A stretch of 64,000 nt of DNA, from the NCBI GenBank assembly GCA_030683105.1, contig JAUXMZ010000036.1:1-64000 (forward strand). Reading direction: 5' to 3'. This DNA comes from Burkholderiales bacterium (GTDB lineage: Bacteria; Pseudomonadota; Gammaproteobacteria; Burkholderiales; SG8-41). The notes beneath the pieces were generated by a model. That model was given only the letters and a program-made list of their open reading frames with translations, did no database searches and was not told the DNA's origin. Made by a program: the position numbers and the translations under genes. Shown piece after piece: positions 1 through 7,958 of the stretch (position 1 is its first letter; the number at the start of each line of letters is the position of its first letter).

Positions 1-1
1 G

Positions 2-1099
2 ATAACTGGCGGGGCGGGCGCGGACAAGCTCACCGGCAACAGCGGCAACGACCACTTCATTTACCTGGCCGCTTCTGATTCTCCGGCGAATTCGGGCTGG
101 GATCGCATCACCGATTTCACCCAGGGCCACGACAAGATCGACCTCGCAGCTTTCCGTGGGGACGCCGATCTGGTTTGGAGCGACGACAACGTAGCCACCG
201 AATTTGGAGTCTGGTTTACGAACTCCGGGAAAAGCACGTTCGTCTACGCCGATACCGACGGCGATGCTGTCGCCGACCTGAAGATTGAGTTGGAACACAC
301 GCGCGGCCTCAATCTCACTATCGACGACTTCATCGGAGTCAGCGACACGCCACCGCCGCCGCCGGAGAACAGCGCGCCGGTCGCGGTCGCCGACAATATT
401 ATTACAAATGCCGATTTCTCGGCCATCGTCATTCCGGAATGGGCGCTGCTCGCGAACGACAGCGATCCGGACGGCGATCCGATCGACGTCATAAATGTAA
501 GTGGAGGGCTGCATATCGAGGGCGTCGGGACCAGCGGTCACGTTGAGTTCTTCGTGGGGTCAGGATCCGACTCATTCACCTACGCTGCCACGGACGACAG
601 CCTGGCGGAAAGCGCCCCCGCGACCGTGACGGTGACCCAGCAGGATCTGTTCGCGCCCCTCGAAGGCACAAACGACAGCGACATCCTCGTGGCACATCTG
701 GTGTTCGGGGCCACGCTCAATGGGAACGGCGGCAATGATGTTCTTATCGGTGGTGAGGAGAACGACATCCTGAACGGGGGGGCGGGCAATGACATCCTGT
801 TCGGCGGCCTCGGCGCGGATCGCTTCCAGTTCTCGTTCGACTCGAATGGCGGCGTCACGAGCGGCGACGGCTTCGACACCATCGTCGGTTTCGATTTCGG
901 TGCAGACAAGCTGGACTTCGGCGGCATTACCGTAGACCAGTTCCTGGCTTCCTTCGTCGTTGACGATACCCAGAACGTTGACGCAGTGGGTGGCGCGGAC
1001 ACCGTGATTTCAATCGCTGGAAACGCCGACTGGTCATTAACCTTGCTTGAGGTTTCTGGTCATGACCTACAAGCTTTTGCGAGTGACATCTTCGCCTGA
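2..1099 (+). CDS. RTX (hemolysin-type calcium-binding) protein, C-terminal part
   Basis: The reading frame is open to the left window edge, so only the last ~365 residues are seen. The first ~95 residues carry a GGAGADKLTG-type nonapeptide followed by a serralysin-like C-terminal segment (DRITDFTQGHDKIDL). A proline run (PPPPP) then leads to a cadherin or VCBS-like domain with a NDSDPDGDP calcium motif (about residues 152-160). A second RTX block (GNGGNDVLIGG, GGAGNDILFGG, about residues 239-276) and another serralysin-like tail end the protein. Such proteins are type I secretion substrates that fold on binding calcium outside the cell; the uncleaved export signal would be the extreme C-terminus. 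No type I exporter lies in the window. Whether it is an adhesin or an enzyme depends on the unseen N-terminal part. Confidence 0.85.
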   Translation: MTGGAGADKLTGNSGNDHFIYLAASDSPANSGWDRITDFTQGHDKIDLAAFRGDADLVWSDDNVATEFGVWFTNSGKSTFVYADTDGDAVADLKIELEHTRGLNLTIDDFIGVSDTPPPPPENSAPVAVADNIITNADFSAIVIPEWALLANDSDPDGDPIDVINVSGGLHIEGVGTSGHVEFFVGSGSDSFTYAATDDSLAESAPATVTVTQQDLFAPLEGTNDSDILVAHLVFGATLNGNGGNDVLIGGEENDILNGGAGNDILFGGLGADRFQFSFDSNGGVTSGDGFDTIVGFDFGADKLDFGGITVDQFLASFVVDDTQNVDAVGGADTVISIAGNADWSLTLLEVSGHDLQAFASDIFA

Positions 1100-1133
1100 T
1101 CCCGTACAGGTTTAGATCCCAGACCCTACTGTA

Positions 1134-1168
1134 GCAAGGCCCGAAGCGCATTACGCTTCGGGCCTTGC
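1134..1168. terminator. Perfect 15-bp stem hairpin after the RTX gene
   Basis: GCAAGGCCCGAAGCG and its exact reverse complement are separated by a 5-base loop, 34 bases after the RTX stop. The T-tract after it is poor, so it may work as a mRNA-stabilising or bidirectional terminator between the convergent RTX and pilin-like genes. It is followed at 1244-1273 by five tandem copies of AACTGC, and nothing else is visible up to 1320. Confidence 0.7.
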
Positions 1169-1243
1169 TCTTGGTGGCGAGTTGGGTTTCCGGTCCGACG
1201 GCCAACCGGTTCCTGGATTAGTTAGCAGCCGTCAGTTGGCAGT

Positions 1244-1273
1244 AACTGCAACTGCAACTGCAACTGCAACTGC
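1244..1273. repeat. Hexanucleotide microsatellite (AACTGC)x5
   Basis: Five uninterrupted AACTGC units lie in the gap between the convergent RTX and pilin-like genes. The array is non-coding on both strands. Confidence 0.85.
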
Positions 1274-1320
1274 ACCCTGCAAATTCCCGTGGCCGGTTCA
1301 CGATTCACGCTGTTGTGGTT

Positions 1321-2124
1321 CTAGGGCAGCTTGCCCGCCGCAACCATGCGGTTGAAGAGCGTGTACTTGCCGAGCCAGGTCACGATATCGTCAAACTCGC
1401 AAAGCGGCTGTCCCGCACCGCCGCAGGGTGAAGCAAATGCAGTAGGGGTGCGGGTCCCGTAGGTGGACCCGCCAAGATTGTGCAGTTCGTCGGCGCTCGT
1501 CGGCGCGGGCCGCGCGATGTTGGTAAGCGCGTACATCGCCCCGTAGCCGTTCTTGCCGTGCGAGAGGATCACCGCCACTGCGCCGTCTGGAGTGGTCGGC
1601 GTGAGGCGCACCGCGCAGGTCGCTGTCGTGCAAACCACGAGGCCGGCCGCGGTGGCAAGACCGAACACCGATCCAGGGGCGCGCCGCGCGATATTCGCGT
1701 CCACCCGGTAGCGGAAGCGGTTGCCCCAGGGATCGGACGCGCCAAGGCCCAGCGTCACCCACGGCACGTTGCCCGCAGTGGCGCCGAAGCATTCCCCGGC
1801 GGTCGGCGTGCCGTAATCCTCAACGCCATCGTTGGCTGTGTCGTTGGCGGTGCCGGCGCCGCCCGAAGTCCGGTCGGGGCACGGCAAGTAACCTTTGGCG
1901 ACGGCGTGGCCGATCAGCGCTTCCTTGATGTCTTCCAGCATCTTCTGCGTGTCTTTCACCTGGCGCTGCTCAACCTGGGTGGTGAGCGGAACCATGATGC
2001 TGCCAAGTAGCAGTGCGATGATTAACATCACCATTGCCAGTTCGATGAGCGAAAAACCGAGCGCGGCGCCTGCTCCCCTGGCGCATCCACCCAGCTTGTA
2101 GCTGTCAATTCGCGCTTGTGTCAT
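1321..2124 (-). CDS. Type II/IV pseudopilin with class III signal peptide
   Basis: 267 residues. An N-terminal prepilin motif GFSLIELAM (Gly23, Phe24 as +1, Glu28 as +5) precedes a ~20-residue hydrophobic helix, so PilD-type peptidase should cleave after Gly23. The mature part has EALIGHA at 68-74 and LPCPD at 80-84, the same pair seen in the gene upstream. The protein is much larger than a typical major pilin (about 150 residues), so a minor pilin or pseudopilin is more likely. The start ATG overlaps the upstream stop as ATGA, showing translational coupling at the distal end of the msh-like operon. The leader of ~22 residues before the motif is long. Confidence 0.8.
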   Translation of the reverse strand: MTQARIDSYKLGGCARGAGAALGFSLIELAMVMLIIALLLGSIMVPLTTQVEQRQVKDTQKMLEDIKEALIGHAVAKGYLPCPDRTSGGAGTANDTANDGVEDYGTPTAGECFGATAGNVPWVTLGLGASDPWGNRFRYRVDANIARRAPGSVFGLATAAGLVVCTTATCAVRLTPTTPDGAVAVILSHGKNGYGAMYALTNIARPAPTSADELHNLGGSTYGTRTPTAFASPCGGAGQPLCEFDDIVTWLGKYTLFNRMVAAGKLP

Positions 2125-3578
2125 TGGTATAGCAGGAAGTCGTTGAAAGTCGTCGAAATGGGCTGCACCTCGTAGGTGTAAGAGGTTGGAGTATTGACGT
2201 TAGTACCTTCGAGATAGTTCGCGGGGTTCTGTTTGTTCGCCACAGAAGTGCGCGGCTGACCTCCGCTCACGGCTGAAAGCCTCTTGCCTGCCACGGTCAC
2301 GACCACGCGCTTGTCGACAAGGGAGGACGGCGGGTTGACGAGGAGGCAGGAAGTTCCTCCGCAGGGGCCGCCGACTGGTAGTCCCGATACGGGCTTGTAG
2401 GCATCGGCCACGCCGTAAAACACAATTTCCTTCCAATTGTTCCAGGCTGTGCCCCGGATCATGTTGCATTCGGTTCCAGCCGTCGGCCAGCGATCAGTCA
2501 TGGTGGGGGCTGTAGTGACAGTGCGAGTCAGCAGATTGCCCGAAATGCCATCCGGGATGCGTCCGAAACGCGTGTTATTCGTGTCTTGATAGCTTAGGTC
2601 GGTGACATCTGCGGCCCAAGGGTACCGACCGTTGTTCGAGGCTGCATATGCGCTCAGACAATTGAGCACTTCCTTGGCGACTTTGCGCTGCAGCAAGGGC
2701 ATCAGGTCCTGGTAAGTGATCACTATCAGGCGGTCGTTCAGGATCACGTTGCCGCTGGCGTTTCGGATCACGCCGTTGATGAAGCCATCCGAATTGCTGC
2801 CGTCCGTGAAATTGGCGTTATCCTCCACGCCGCTCAAAATATCGAGATAGTTGACTGGATTACATTTTGCCGTATTCGTTGTTGGGCTGCTGTTACACAC
2901 GCCAGCTGCCGTGCAGCTTCCTCCGGCGTTCGTGCAGCTGCGGTCTTGCGGGCTGACAGAGCCCTGTCTTTGCAAAACGGCGCCAGGAGCGAATATCACC
3001 GCGATCACGCCGCTTGGTGTGTATTGATCTGGGTTGGATCCGTCGTAGATCACAGTTCCTGCGCTGTTCCGGATCGTGATCGTGCCACGGGAATCGCTGT
3101 TGAGGCACCCAGCTTCGGCACCCACAAAATATCCCAGTTGCCCCACAAGAATACAACTGGTGCGAGTGTCTTTTTTGAAATTATTAGAAACCGCATACCA
3201 CAATCGTTCTCCGTCAGCATCGCGCAAGTCGGGCAGGCCCAGACCTTTCCAGGGCAGCCGCCCGATACGGGACGCTTGAGTATTGCAATTTGGGCTTCCG
3301 AAGAAGCCGCTGTCGTTCGTGTCCGGGCATGGCAAATCACCAGGACGGTAGCCGCCGGTAAAATTGCTTATCCCGGCGGCGTAACCAATCAACGCTTCCT
3401 TAGCCTGCGCCAGCGCGGCGGCGGTAATCTTGTCTCTTTCGGTGGCAGAACCGGTAGGGCTGACAAAGGTATAGAACGCCACGCCTACACCCATGACCAG
3501 AATCACCAGCATGATCAGCAGCACCTGGCCGCGCTGGGCCAGGCGCTGTCGTTGCTGACTAGCGGCGATCCGGCGCAT
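2121..3578 (-). CDS. Large pilin-like assembly protein (PilX/MshP-like N-terminus)
   Basis: 485 residues from the ATG at 3578. That start is preceded by GGGAG and overlaps the upstream gene by 20 bases; a longer frame to 3782 has a low-complexity Arg/Pro-rich extension that lies over the upstream gene and is probably not translated. Residues 15-39 (QRGQVLLIMLVILVMG...) form a membrane anchor like PilX or MshP, without the Glu5 of true prepilins. EALIGYA at 61-67 and LPCPD at 82-86 match the next gene, so the two share a fold. The rest is Cys- and Gly-rich with several Cys pairs (GGSCTAAGVC, GGPCGGTSC), consistent with a periplasmic or surface domain. A tip protein of the pilus or pseudopilus is an inference. 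Confidence 0.65.
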   Translation of the reverse strand: MRRIAASQQRQRLAQRGQVLLIMLVILVMGVGVAFYTFVSPTGSATERDKITAAALAQAKEALIGYAAGISNFTGGYRPGDLPCPDTNDSGFFGSPNCNTQASRIGRLPWKGLGLPDLRDADGERLWYAVSNNFKKDTRTSCILVGQLGYFVGAEAGCLNSDSRGTITIRNSAGTVIYDGSNPDQYTPSGVIAVIFAPGAVLQRQGSVSPQDRSCTNAGGSCTAAGVCNSSPTTNTAKCNPVNYLDILSGVEDNANFTDGSNSDGFINGVIRNASGNVILNDRLIVITYQDLMPLLQRKVAKEVLNCLSAYAASNNGRYPWAADVTDLSYQDTNNTRFGRIPDGISGNLLTRTVTTAPTMTDRWPTAGTECNMIRGTAWNNWKEIVFYGVADAYKPVSGLPVGGPCGGTSCLLVNPPSSLVDKRVVVTVAGKRLSAVSGGQPRTSVANKQNPANYLEGTNVNTPTSYTYEVQPISTTFNDFLLYQ

Positions 3579-4206
3579 TGGTCTTTGCTCCCGGGCGCGT
3601 GTCTCGCTGGCGTTCAAGTGCAGCTTCCAACTCCGCTCCCCGCTCTTTCTGTTCCGGTGTGAGGGCGGTTGCCGCGGCTTTCTCGCCCGGCGCCGGAGGT
3701 TTGCCGGGTACCGGCTTGCCGGCAGCGCTCTCAGCGGCCGCAGGTTTGGGCGCGGTGACCTGCCGCGCAAAAGGTTCTTCAATCACGCCCGAGACGATGT
3801 CCACACTTTGCCCGACCTTGAGCTCGATGCTGCGCGCGGATTGCGGCACCTGTATGGTTACCGCGCCATTCGGCCGCAGGCGTTGGTCTATGACGATGCC
3901 ACCGGGCGCCTCGCGGTCGTTGACGGCGCGGTTATTGAGCCATACCGTGGATTTGCCGTCGCTGCGGCGGACCGATCCGCCCAGCGTCAGGATTTCGGCG
4001 GCGGGCGCGGCGTTCTCTTCTATTTCGCTCGCCAGCGTGACCCGGCTTTTCTGTTTGCGGGCGATATCAAGCTGCGTGCGCTGCTCCGGGGTGAAAAAGA
4101 AGCGGCCGGGCGGTTCCGCGGCGAAGGATGGCTTGCCCGTCAGCGACATCACGGCCAACAGCATGAAGCACACCACCAGCCACCTGCCGAATTTGGCTCC
4201 ACGCAC
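3559..4206 (-). CDS. MshK-like accessory protein of the pilus/secretion machine
   Basis: About 215 residues from a GTG at 4206, which gives a clean signal peptide (RGAKFGRWLVVCFMLLAVMS, cleavage near FA-AE). The frame stays open to 4338, but the extra 44 residues are encoded by an interspersed repeat (4220-4397), so that extension is doubtful. No strong ribosome site precedes 4206, so the start is uncertain. After the signal come a short beta-rich domain (LGGSVRRSDGKSTVWLNN) resembling PilP or MshK and a Pro/Ala-rich C-terminus. Position between the PilO-like gene and the pilin-like genes supports an MshK role: a periplasmic partner of the secretin. Confidence 0.55.
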   Translation of the reverse strand: MRGAKFGRWLVVCFMLLAVMSLTGKPSFAAEPPGRFFFTPEQRTQLDIARKQKSRVTLASEIEENAAPAAEILTLGGSVRRSDGKSTVWLNNRAVNDREAPGGIVIDQRLRPNGAVTIQVPQSARSIELKVGQSVDIVSGVIEEPFARQVTAPKPAAAESAAGKPVPGKPPAPGEKAAATALTPEQKERGAELEAALERQRDTRPGAKTNAPDRR

Positions 4207-4219
4207 CGGAACGCGCAGC

Positions 4220-4397
4220 GTTAACTGATCGCAATGGATCGGCGCTGCGGCGACAGGCCGGTTAATAAATATGCTTTGCGTGTCGAAACTCATACTGGCC
4301 GGAACAAACGTCACTTGCATGCATGGCATTCTTTTCACTCCGCTCTTTAATGCTTTTCATTTTAGGAGTTTGTCGAACCCAAGTCCGGCAAACTCCT
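4220..4397. repeat. Interspersed A/B palindromic element, copy 1 (left end missing)
   Basis: It starts at GTTAACTGATCGC, continues through the unit A right arm (GCGACAGGCCGGTTAATAAA) and a ~140-base spacer containing CGTGTCGAAAC, and ends in the unit B hairpin (AGGAGTTTGTCG and CGGCAAACTCCT, 4364-4397). Unit B stops 3 bases from the stop codon of the PilO-like gene. The left half of unit A is absent. Compare the copies at 12788, 36828, 45119 and 51878. Confidence 0.8.
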
Positions 4398-4400
4398 GTT

Positions 4401-5012
4401 TCACGGTTTTTTCTCCGTCGTTGCTCCGGGTTGGGCGGTGACCCAGGACAACTCGCACTCAGCCATCACGTTGGGCTGGACGCGGATGACGCCGCCGGTT
4501 TCTATGCGGTTCATCTTGCACGCGTTGATCAGGAAGAGCCCGGCATTCTGCCGCGCCAGCGCGTTGAAAAAACGCATCAAATCTTCGCTATGCAGCAGCC
4601 GGAGCCGCAGCTTCATTTCCGACTCCACGAGCTTTAGCGGCGCAGGGTTGAACTCGGCGGCATAGGGGTAGGGCTTTTGCGTGCTGATCTGGTAATCGGC
4701 ACCGAACAATTCGGCTTGCTGGTTGGCCAGCCGCAGGCCATCCAGCCAGTTGATGCGCTTCTCTTCACCGGCAAAGCCGCTGCGCTCGAGCTGCTGGTAG
4801 CCGCCGAGGTACTGCACGATAACCTCTTTCTCGCTGCCCGAGCGTTGCAGCCGTGTGCGGGCCTCTTTTAACTGCTTTTGTTCCTGCACCAGTTTTTTCT
4901 GCGACTGGTCGAGCAGGGCGTCCGAGTAATAGATTGCCCCCGCACCCAGCAGCGCTACGCAAAGCAGCACGATCAGCGGAAATTGCAGCGCCTTGAGGTC
5001 TTCGGCATTCAT
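4401..5012 (-). CDS. mshJ: PilO/MshJ-like inner-membrane assembly protein
   Basis: 203 residues: a short cytoplasmic N-terminus, one membrane helix at about 13-32 (PLIVLLCVALLGAGAIYY), a coiled coil (DQSQKKLVQEQKQLKEARTR, about 35-55) and a small alpha/beta periplasmic domain. This is the layout of PilO, GspM and MshJ. It would dimerise with the MshI-like product and link the inner-membrane platform to the secretin. The gene sits 4 bases after the MshI-like stop, so it belongs to the same operon. The assignment is by layout and position rather than by a diagnostic motif. Confidence 0.65.
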   Translation of the reverse strand: MNAEDLKALQFPLIVLLCVALLGAGAIYYSDALLDQSQKKLVQEQKQLKEARTRLQRSGSEKEVIVQYLGGYQQLERSGFAGEEKRINWLDGLRLANQQAELFGADYQISTQKPYPYAAEFNPAPLKLVESEMKLRLRLLHSEDLMRFFNALARQNAGLFLINACKMNRIETGGVIRVQPNVMAECELSWVTAQPGATTEKKP

Positions 5013-5016
5013 GATG

Positions 5017-6588
5017 TCAGGGGTTCCTGGCCTTCAGCACGATCAGGATCCTGAATTCCGCCGTGCCTGCCTGTTCGCGGCTGTCCAGCGTGTTGCCCGA
5101 CAGTGCCAGCGTCGGATTGACGTTGAGCGGCAGCTTGACGACGCGCGCCTCCTGGACCCCCGGGTCGCGGCCCAGCCGGCCGGCGAAGTCATTGATGGTG
5201 TCTATGGCGGCGCGATAGTCGCCGCGGAAAGGGCGGACTTCGCCTTCAATCAGCCCGGACTGCTTGCGGGGCAGGGCGGCACCCGCAAGTGCGGCGGATT
5301 CGCCGGCGCTGCGGCCTGCTGTTCCGCCGGACTCAATTTCGGTTGGCGAATACTTCCAGGCGAATTCCCTGATGGTGATGGCGGGACTTTCTCCCAGCGC
5401 GGTGCTGATAATGCCCATCATCGTTTCCGGCGTGCGCGCGCTTTCCCGCAGTTTCTGGGCGACTTCGACGGCTTTCTTGAGGTTTTCGGACGATGCCGGC
5501 GCGGCAGGGAATTGCCGCGTGGCTTCCTGGTAGAGCACCTGCTGTTGTGTAGTCTGACGCGAGGCCTCCAGCGCCTGTGCATTGGTGTCCATGAGCAGGT
5601 AGGTGTTGACGCCGCCCCACGCCGCGGCGGCCAAGGCGACGGCGGCCGTTGCGGCATAGACTCCGCGCCGCATGCTGTAGTGGCGGAAACCGGATGTGAT
5701 GGCAGCCGACGCCAGATTGCTGGCCGGCGCCTTGAGTCCAAGCAGATAAAGGTAAATCACGTCGCGCGACAGGCCGATCTGCTCGTCTGAGATCCCCAGT
5801 TGCGCGGCGATTTCGGCGCGACCCAGGCGCTGGCAGCTGAGCCCGGGGTTGTCGTGGGCGATGACCTGTGCTGAATCACCGAATTCATCCTGGCGGTCAA
5901 GCAGCAGCACCATCAGCGGTTCGTCAAGCGTGGTGATGCGCAACGCGTGCAGGTAGAGCCTGGTATTGGAGATCTCCTCGGCGATAAATCGCGTCCGGTC
6001 TGCGGCCTCGATCGTGTCATTGTCGCTGCGCGTCAGCCGGCTCAGGCGGAACTGGCGGTTGCGGAAAAATGAAAGCCGCAGCCCCGCGCTGTGCTGCGCC
6101 ACTACCAGCAGGTTGGGGGCCCTGATCTGCAGCTTGTCGAGCAAGGCCATGCTGACCATGGGCAGCAGGTAGATGCCCGCCACAGGCAGGCCTTTTTCAG
6201 TCACCGCCTGTAGCCAGGCAGCGACGAGATCGGTATTGGTCAGCGCCGAAAACAGGTAACGGTCGTCGCGCCGTTTGCCGCTCTCGCGGCCTTGCAGCCA
6301 GGCGGCGGTGTATGGCAGGTTCCGGTAGTGCTGCTTGAGTTTGCGCCCGACCATGCTGACGCGGTCGGAGCCGTAGGTGTGGGGCAGCGTCTCGAAGCGG
6401 TAATCCTCTTCGACCGCATCGACCATGAAGTACACCGGCACAGTCGAGAACGGCGCAAGAAATTCCCTGAACGCCGCGATGCCGTCATCGTCGTGCGTGA
6501 ATATCCGGCATTCAGCGATCTTGCTGCCGGTCCAGTGGGCAGCAGAGGCTTGTCCCGCCGATATGCAGATCAGGAGTTTGTCAGCCAT
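5017..6588 (-). CDS. mshI: MshI-like bitopic protein (PilM/GspL-like actin fold plus periplasmic domain)
   Basis: 523 residues. The N-terminal ~300 residues look like the cytoplasmic actin-like domain of PilM or GspL. A membrane helix lies near 310-330 (YAATAAVALAAAAWGG), followed by a coiled-coil stretch (QALEASRQTTQQQVLYQEA) and a PilN-like periplasmic domain. MshI combines the PilM and PilN roles in one chain, which fits this length. It would dock the GspE-type ATPase to the inner-membrane platform. It is the third gene after the ATPase and 6 bases from the GspF-like gene. Confidence 0.65.
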   Translation of the reverse strand: MADKLLICISAGQASAAHWTGSKIAECRIFTHDDDGIAAFREFLAPFSTVPVYFMVDAVEEDYRFETLPHTYGSDRVSMVGRKLKQHYRNLPYTAAWLQGRESGKRRDDRYLFSALTNTDLVAAWLQAVTEKGLPVAGIYLLPMVSMALLDKLQIRAPNLLVVAQHSAGLRLSFFRNRQFRLSRLTRSDNDTIEAADRTRFIAEEISNTRLYLHALRITTLDEPLMVLLLDRQDEFGDSAQVIAHDNPGLSCQRLGRAEIAAQLGISDEQIGLSRDVIYLYLLGLKAPASNLASAAITSGFRHYSMRRGVYAATAAVALAAAAWGGVNTYLLMDTNAQALEASRQTTQQQVLYQEATRQFPAAPASSENLKKAVEVAQKLRESARTPETMMGIISTALGESPAITIREFAWKYSPTEIESGGTAGRSAGESAALAGAALPRKQSGLIEGEVRPFRGDYRAAIDTINDFAGRLGRDPGVQEARVVKLPLNVNPTLALSGNTLDSREQAGTAEFRILIVLKARNP

Positions 6589-6594
6589 GTCGTT

Positions 6595-7803
6595 CTAAAA
6601 ATTGAGCTTACCCAAAATATCATACACCGGCGACAGCGTAGACCACATGATCAGCGCCAGCGTCACGCCCAGCCCCATCGTCATCGTCGGCTCCAGCAGC
6701 GCCAAAGCCTTGTCCACCGATTCGCGCACGTCCCGGGTATAGAAATAATTGACGTTGCGCAGGGAGACATCGAGAGCGCCGGTATTTTCGCCCACCCGCA
6801 GCATGCGGATCACCAGCGGCGGGAACATGCCCAGGTTGCGGAAAGTTTCCGTCAGGCTCTCGCCGGCGCCAACCTGCTGGCCGGCGCGCATCAGGCCGTC
6901 GGCAATCACGCGGTTGCCCACAATTTCCTCGCTGGTCTTGAGTGCATCCAGCACGGTAATCCCGGACTGGTACATCAGGGCAAAGAAATTGGCAAAGCGC
7001 GCCATGATGATTTTCTGCAGGATGGGGCCGGTCAGCGGCATCCGCAGCTTGAGGTGATCCCAAAAGTACTGGAGTCGGGCGCTGCGTCTGAGGGCAATGC
7101 CTAGAATCACCGCGGTAATGACCGGCGTGCCGAACACGATATACCAGTAGGAAACCACGATGTTGGAAAGAAAGATCAGCACTTTGGTCTGAATCGGCAG
7201 CGCGACGCCCATGGTTTTGAGCAGGCCCACGACCTGCGGCACCAGGTACATGAGCAAAAACGTGACCACACCGATCACCACCACCAACACCATCGACGGA
7301 TAAATCAGCAGCCGTTTGGTCTGGGCGGCCAGTTCATCCTGCCACTTGAGCGAATCGGCCAGGCTCTGGAACACTTCGGCGACCTGGCCGGTCTGCTCGG
7401 CGGCCTTGATCAGGCTCACGAACACGCCGTCGAAGACTTCGGGGTGGGTGGTCATGCACTGCGACATGACCTTGCCGCCTTCCATGTCTTCAGTCATGGA
7501 CGTCAGAACCTCGCGAAACCTCGGGTTGTCGAGGGAGTCGCGCAGGTCGCGCAAGCCGTCGATCAGCGGGATGCCCGAGCGGTTCATCTGCTCCATGTCG
7601 AAACAGAAGTTGATCAGATCCTTGCGTGTAACCTTGCCGCCGCCCGCGAGCATAGAAGCGCGGCGGTCGACCTGCTGGAAGGTAATGAGATCCAGCCCCA
7701 TGCGGCGCAGGCGCAGCTCGAGATCGATCTCGTTGGTCGCATCGAGGCCGCCCCGCGCGGGCTGGCCGGTTTTATCTACTGCTTTGTATTGGTATGAAGG
7801 CAT
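6595..7803 (-). CDS. mshG: GspF/PilC-family platform protein, MshG-like
   Basis: 402 residues, the normal GspF length. The N-terminus MPSYQYKAVDKTGQPARG is typical. Two T2SSF domains of about 120 residues each follow, with hydrophobic helices near 175-195, 220-240 and 375-395. The platform protein couples ATPase motion to pilin extraction. Upstream of the start is a heptad repeat array (7814-7953) that separates it from the ATPase gene although both lie on the same strand. Confidence 0.9.
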   Translation of the reverse strand: MPSYQYKAVDKTGQPARGGLDATNEIDLELRLRRMGLDLITFQQVDRRASMLAGGGKVTRKDLINFCFDMEQMNRSGIPLIDGLRDLRDSLDNPRFREVLTSMTEDMEGGKVMSQCMTTHPEVFDGVFVSLIKAAEQTGQVAEVFQSLADSLKWQDELAAQTKRLLIYPSMVLVVVIGVVTFLLMYLVPQVVGLLKTMGVALPIQTKVLIFLSNIVVSYWYIVFGTPVITAVILGIALRRSARLQYFWDHLKLRMPLTGPILQKIIMARFANFFALMYQSGITVLDALKTSEEIVGNRVIADGLMRAGQQVGAGESLTETFRNLGMFPPLVIRMLRVGENTGALDVSLRNVNYFYTRDVRESVDKALALLEPTMTMGLGVTLALIMWSTLSPVYDILGKLNF

Positions 7804-7813
7804 GCGCTAACGC

Positions 7814-7953
7814 GGTTCAAGGTTAAAAGTTCAATGTTCCAGGTTCCAGGTTGGCAGCCTTCCGGCTGCTATCCGCTACGACTTCAAACCTTGAACCTGG
7901 AACTTGGAACCTTGAACTTGAAACCTGGAACCTGGAACCTGGAACCTGGAACA
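7814..7953. repeat. Inverted heptad array, GGAACCT family
   Basis: The left arm holds AGGTTCC units (7832-7853). The right arm (7885-7951) holds repeated GGAACCT, including four consecutive copies near its end. The arms are reverse complements, giving a long imperfect hairpin between the mshE-like stop and the mshG-like start. Confidence 0.85.
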
Positions 7954-7958
7954 CGAAG

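Noticed and set aside
1134-1168. Possible attC site because of the strong palindrome
   Set aside because: It is a perfect hairpin with a 5-base loop and lacks the core boxes and mismatched bases of attC.
3578-3782. N-terminal extension of the large pilin-like protein
   Set aside because: The 68 extra residues are Arg/Pro-rich and lie out of frame over the upstream gene; the ATG at 3578 has a ribosome site and directly precedes the membrane anchor.
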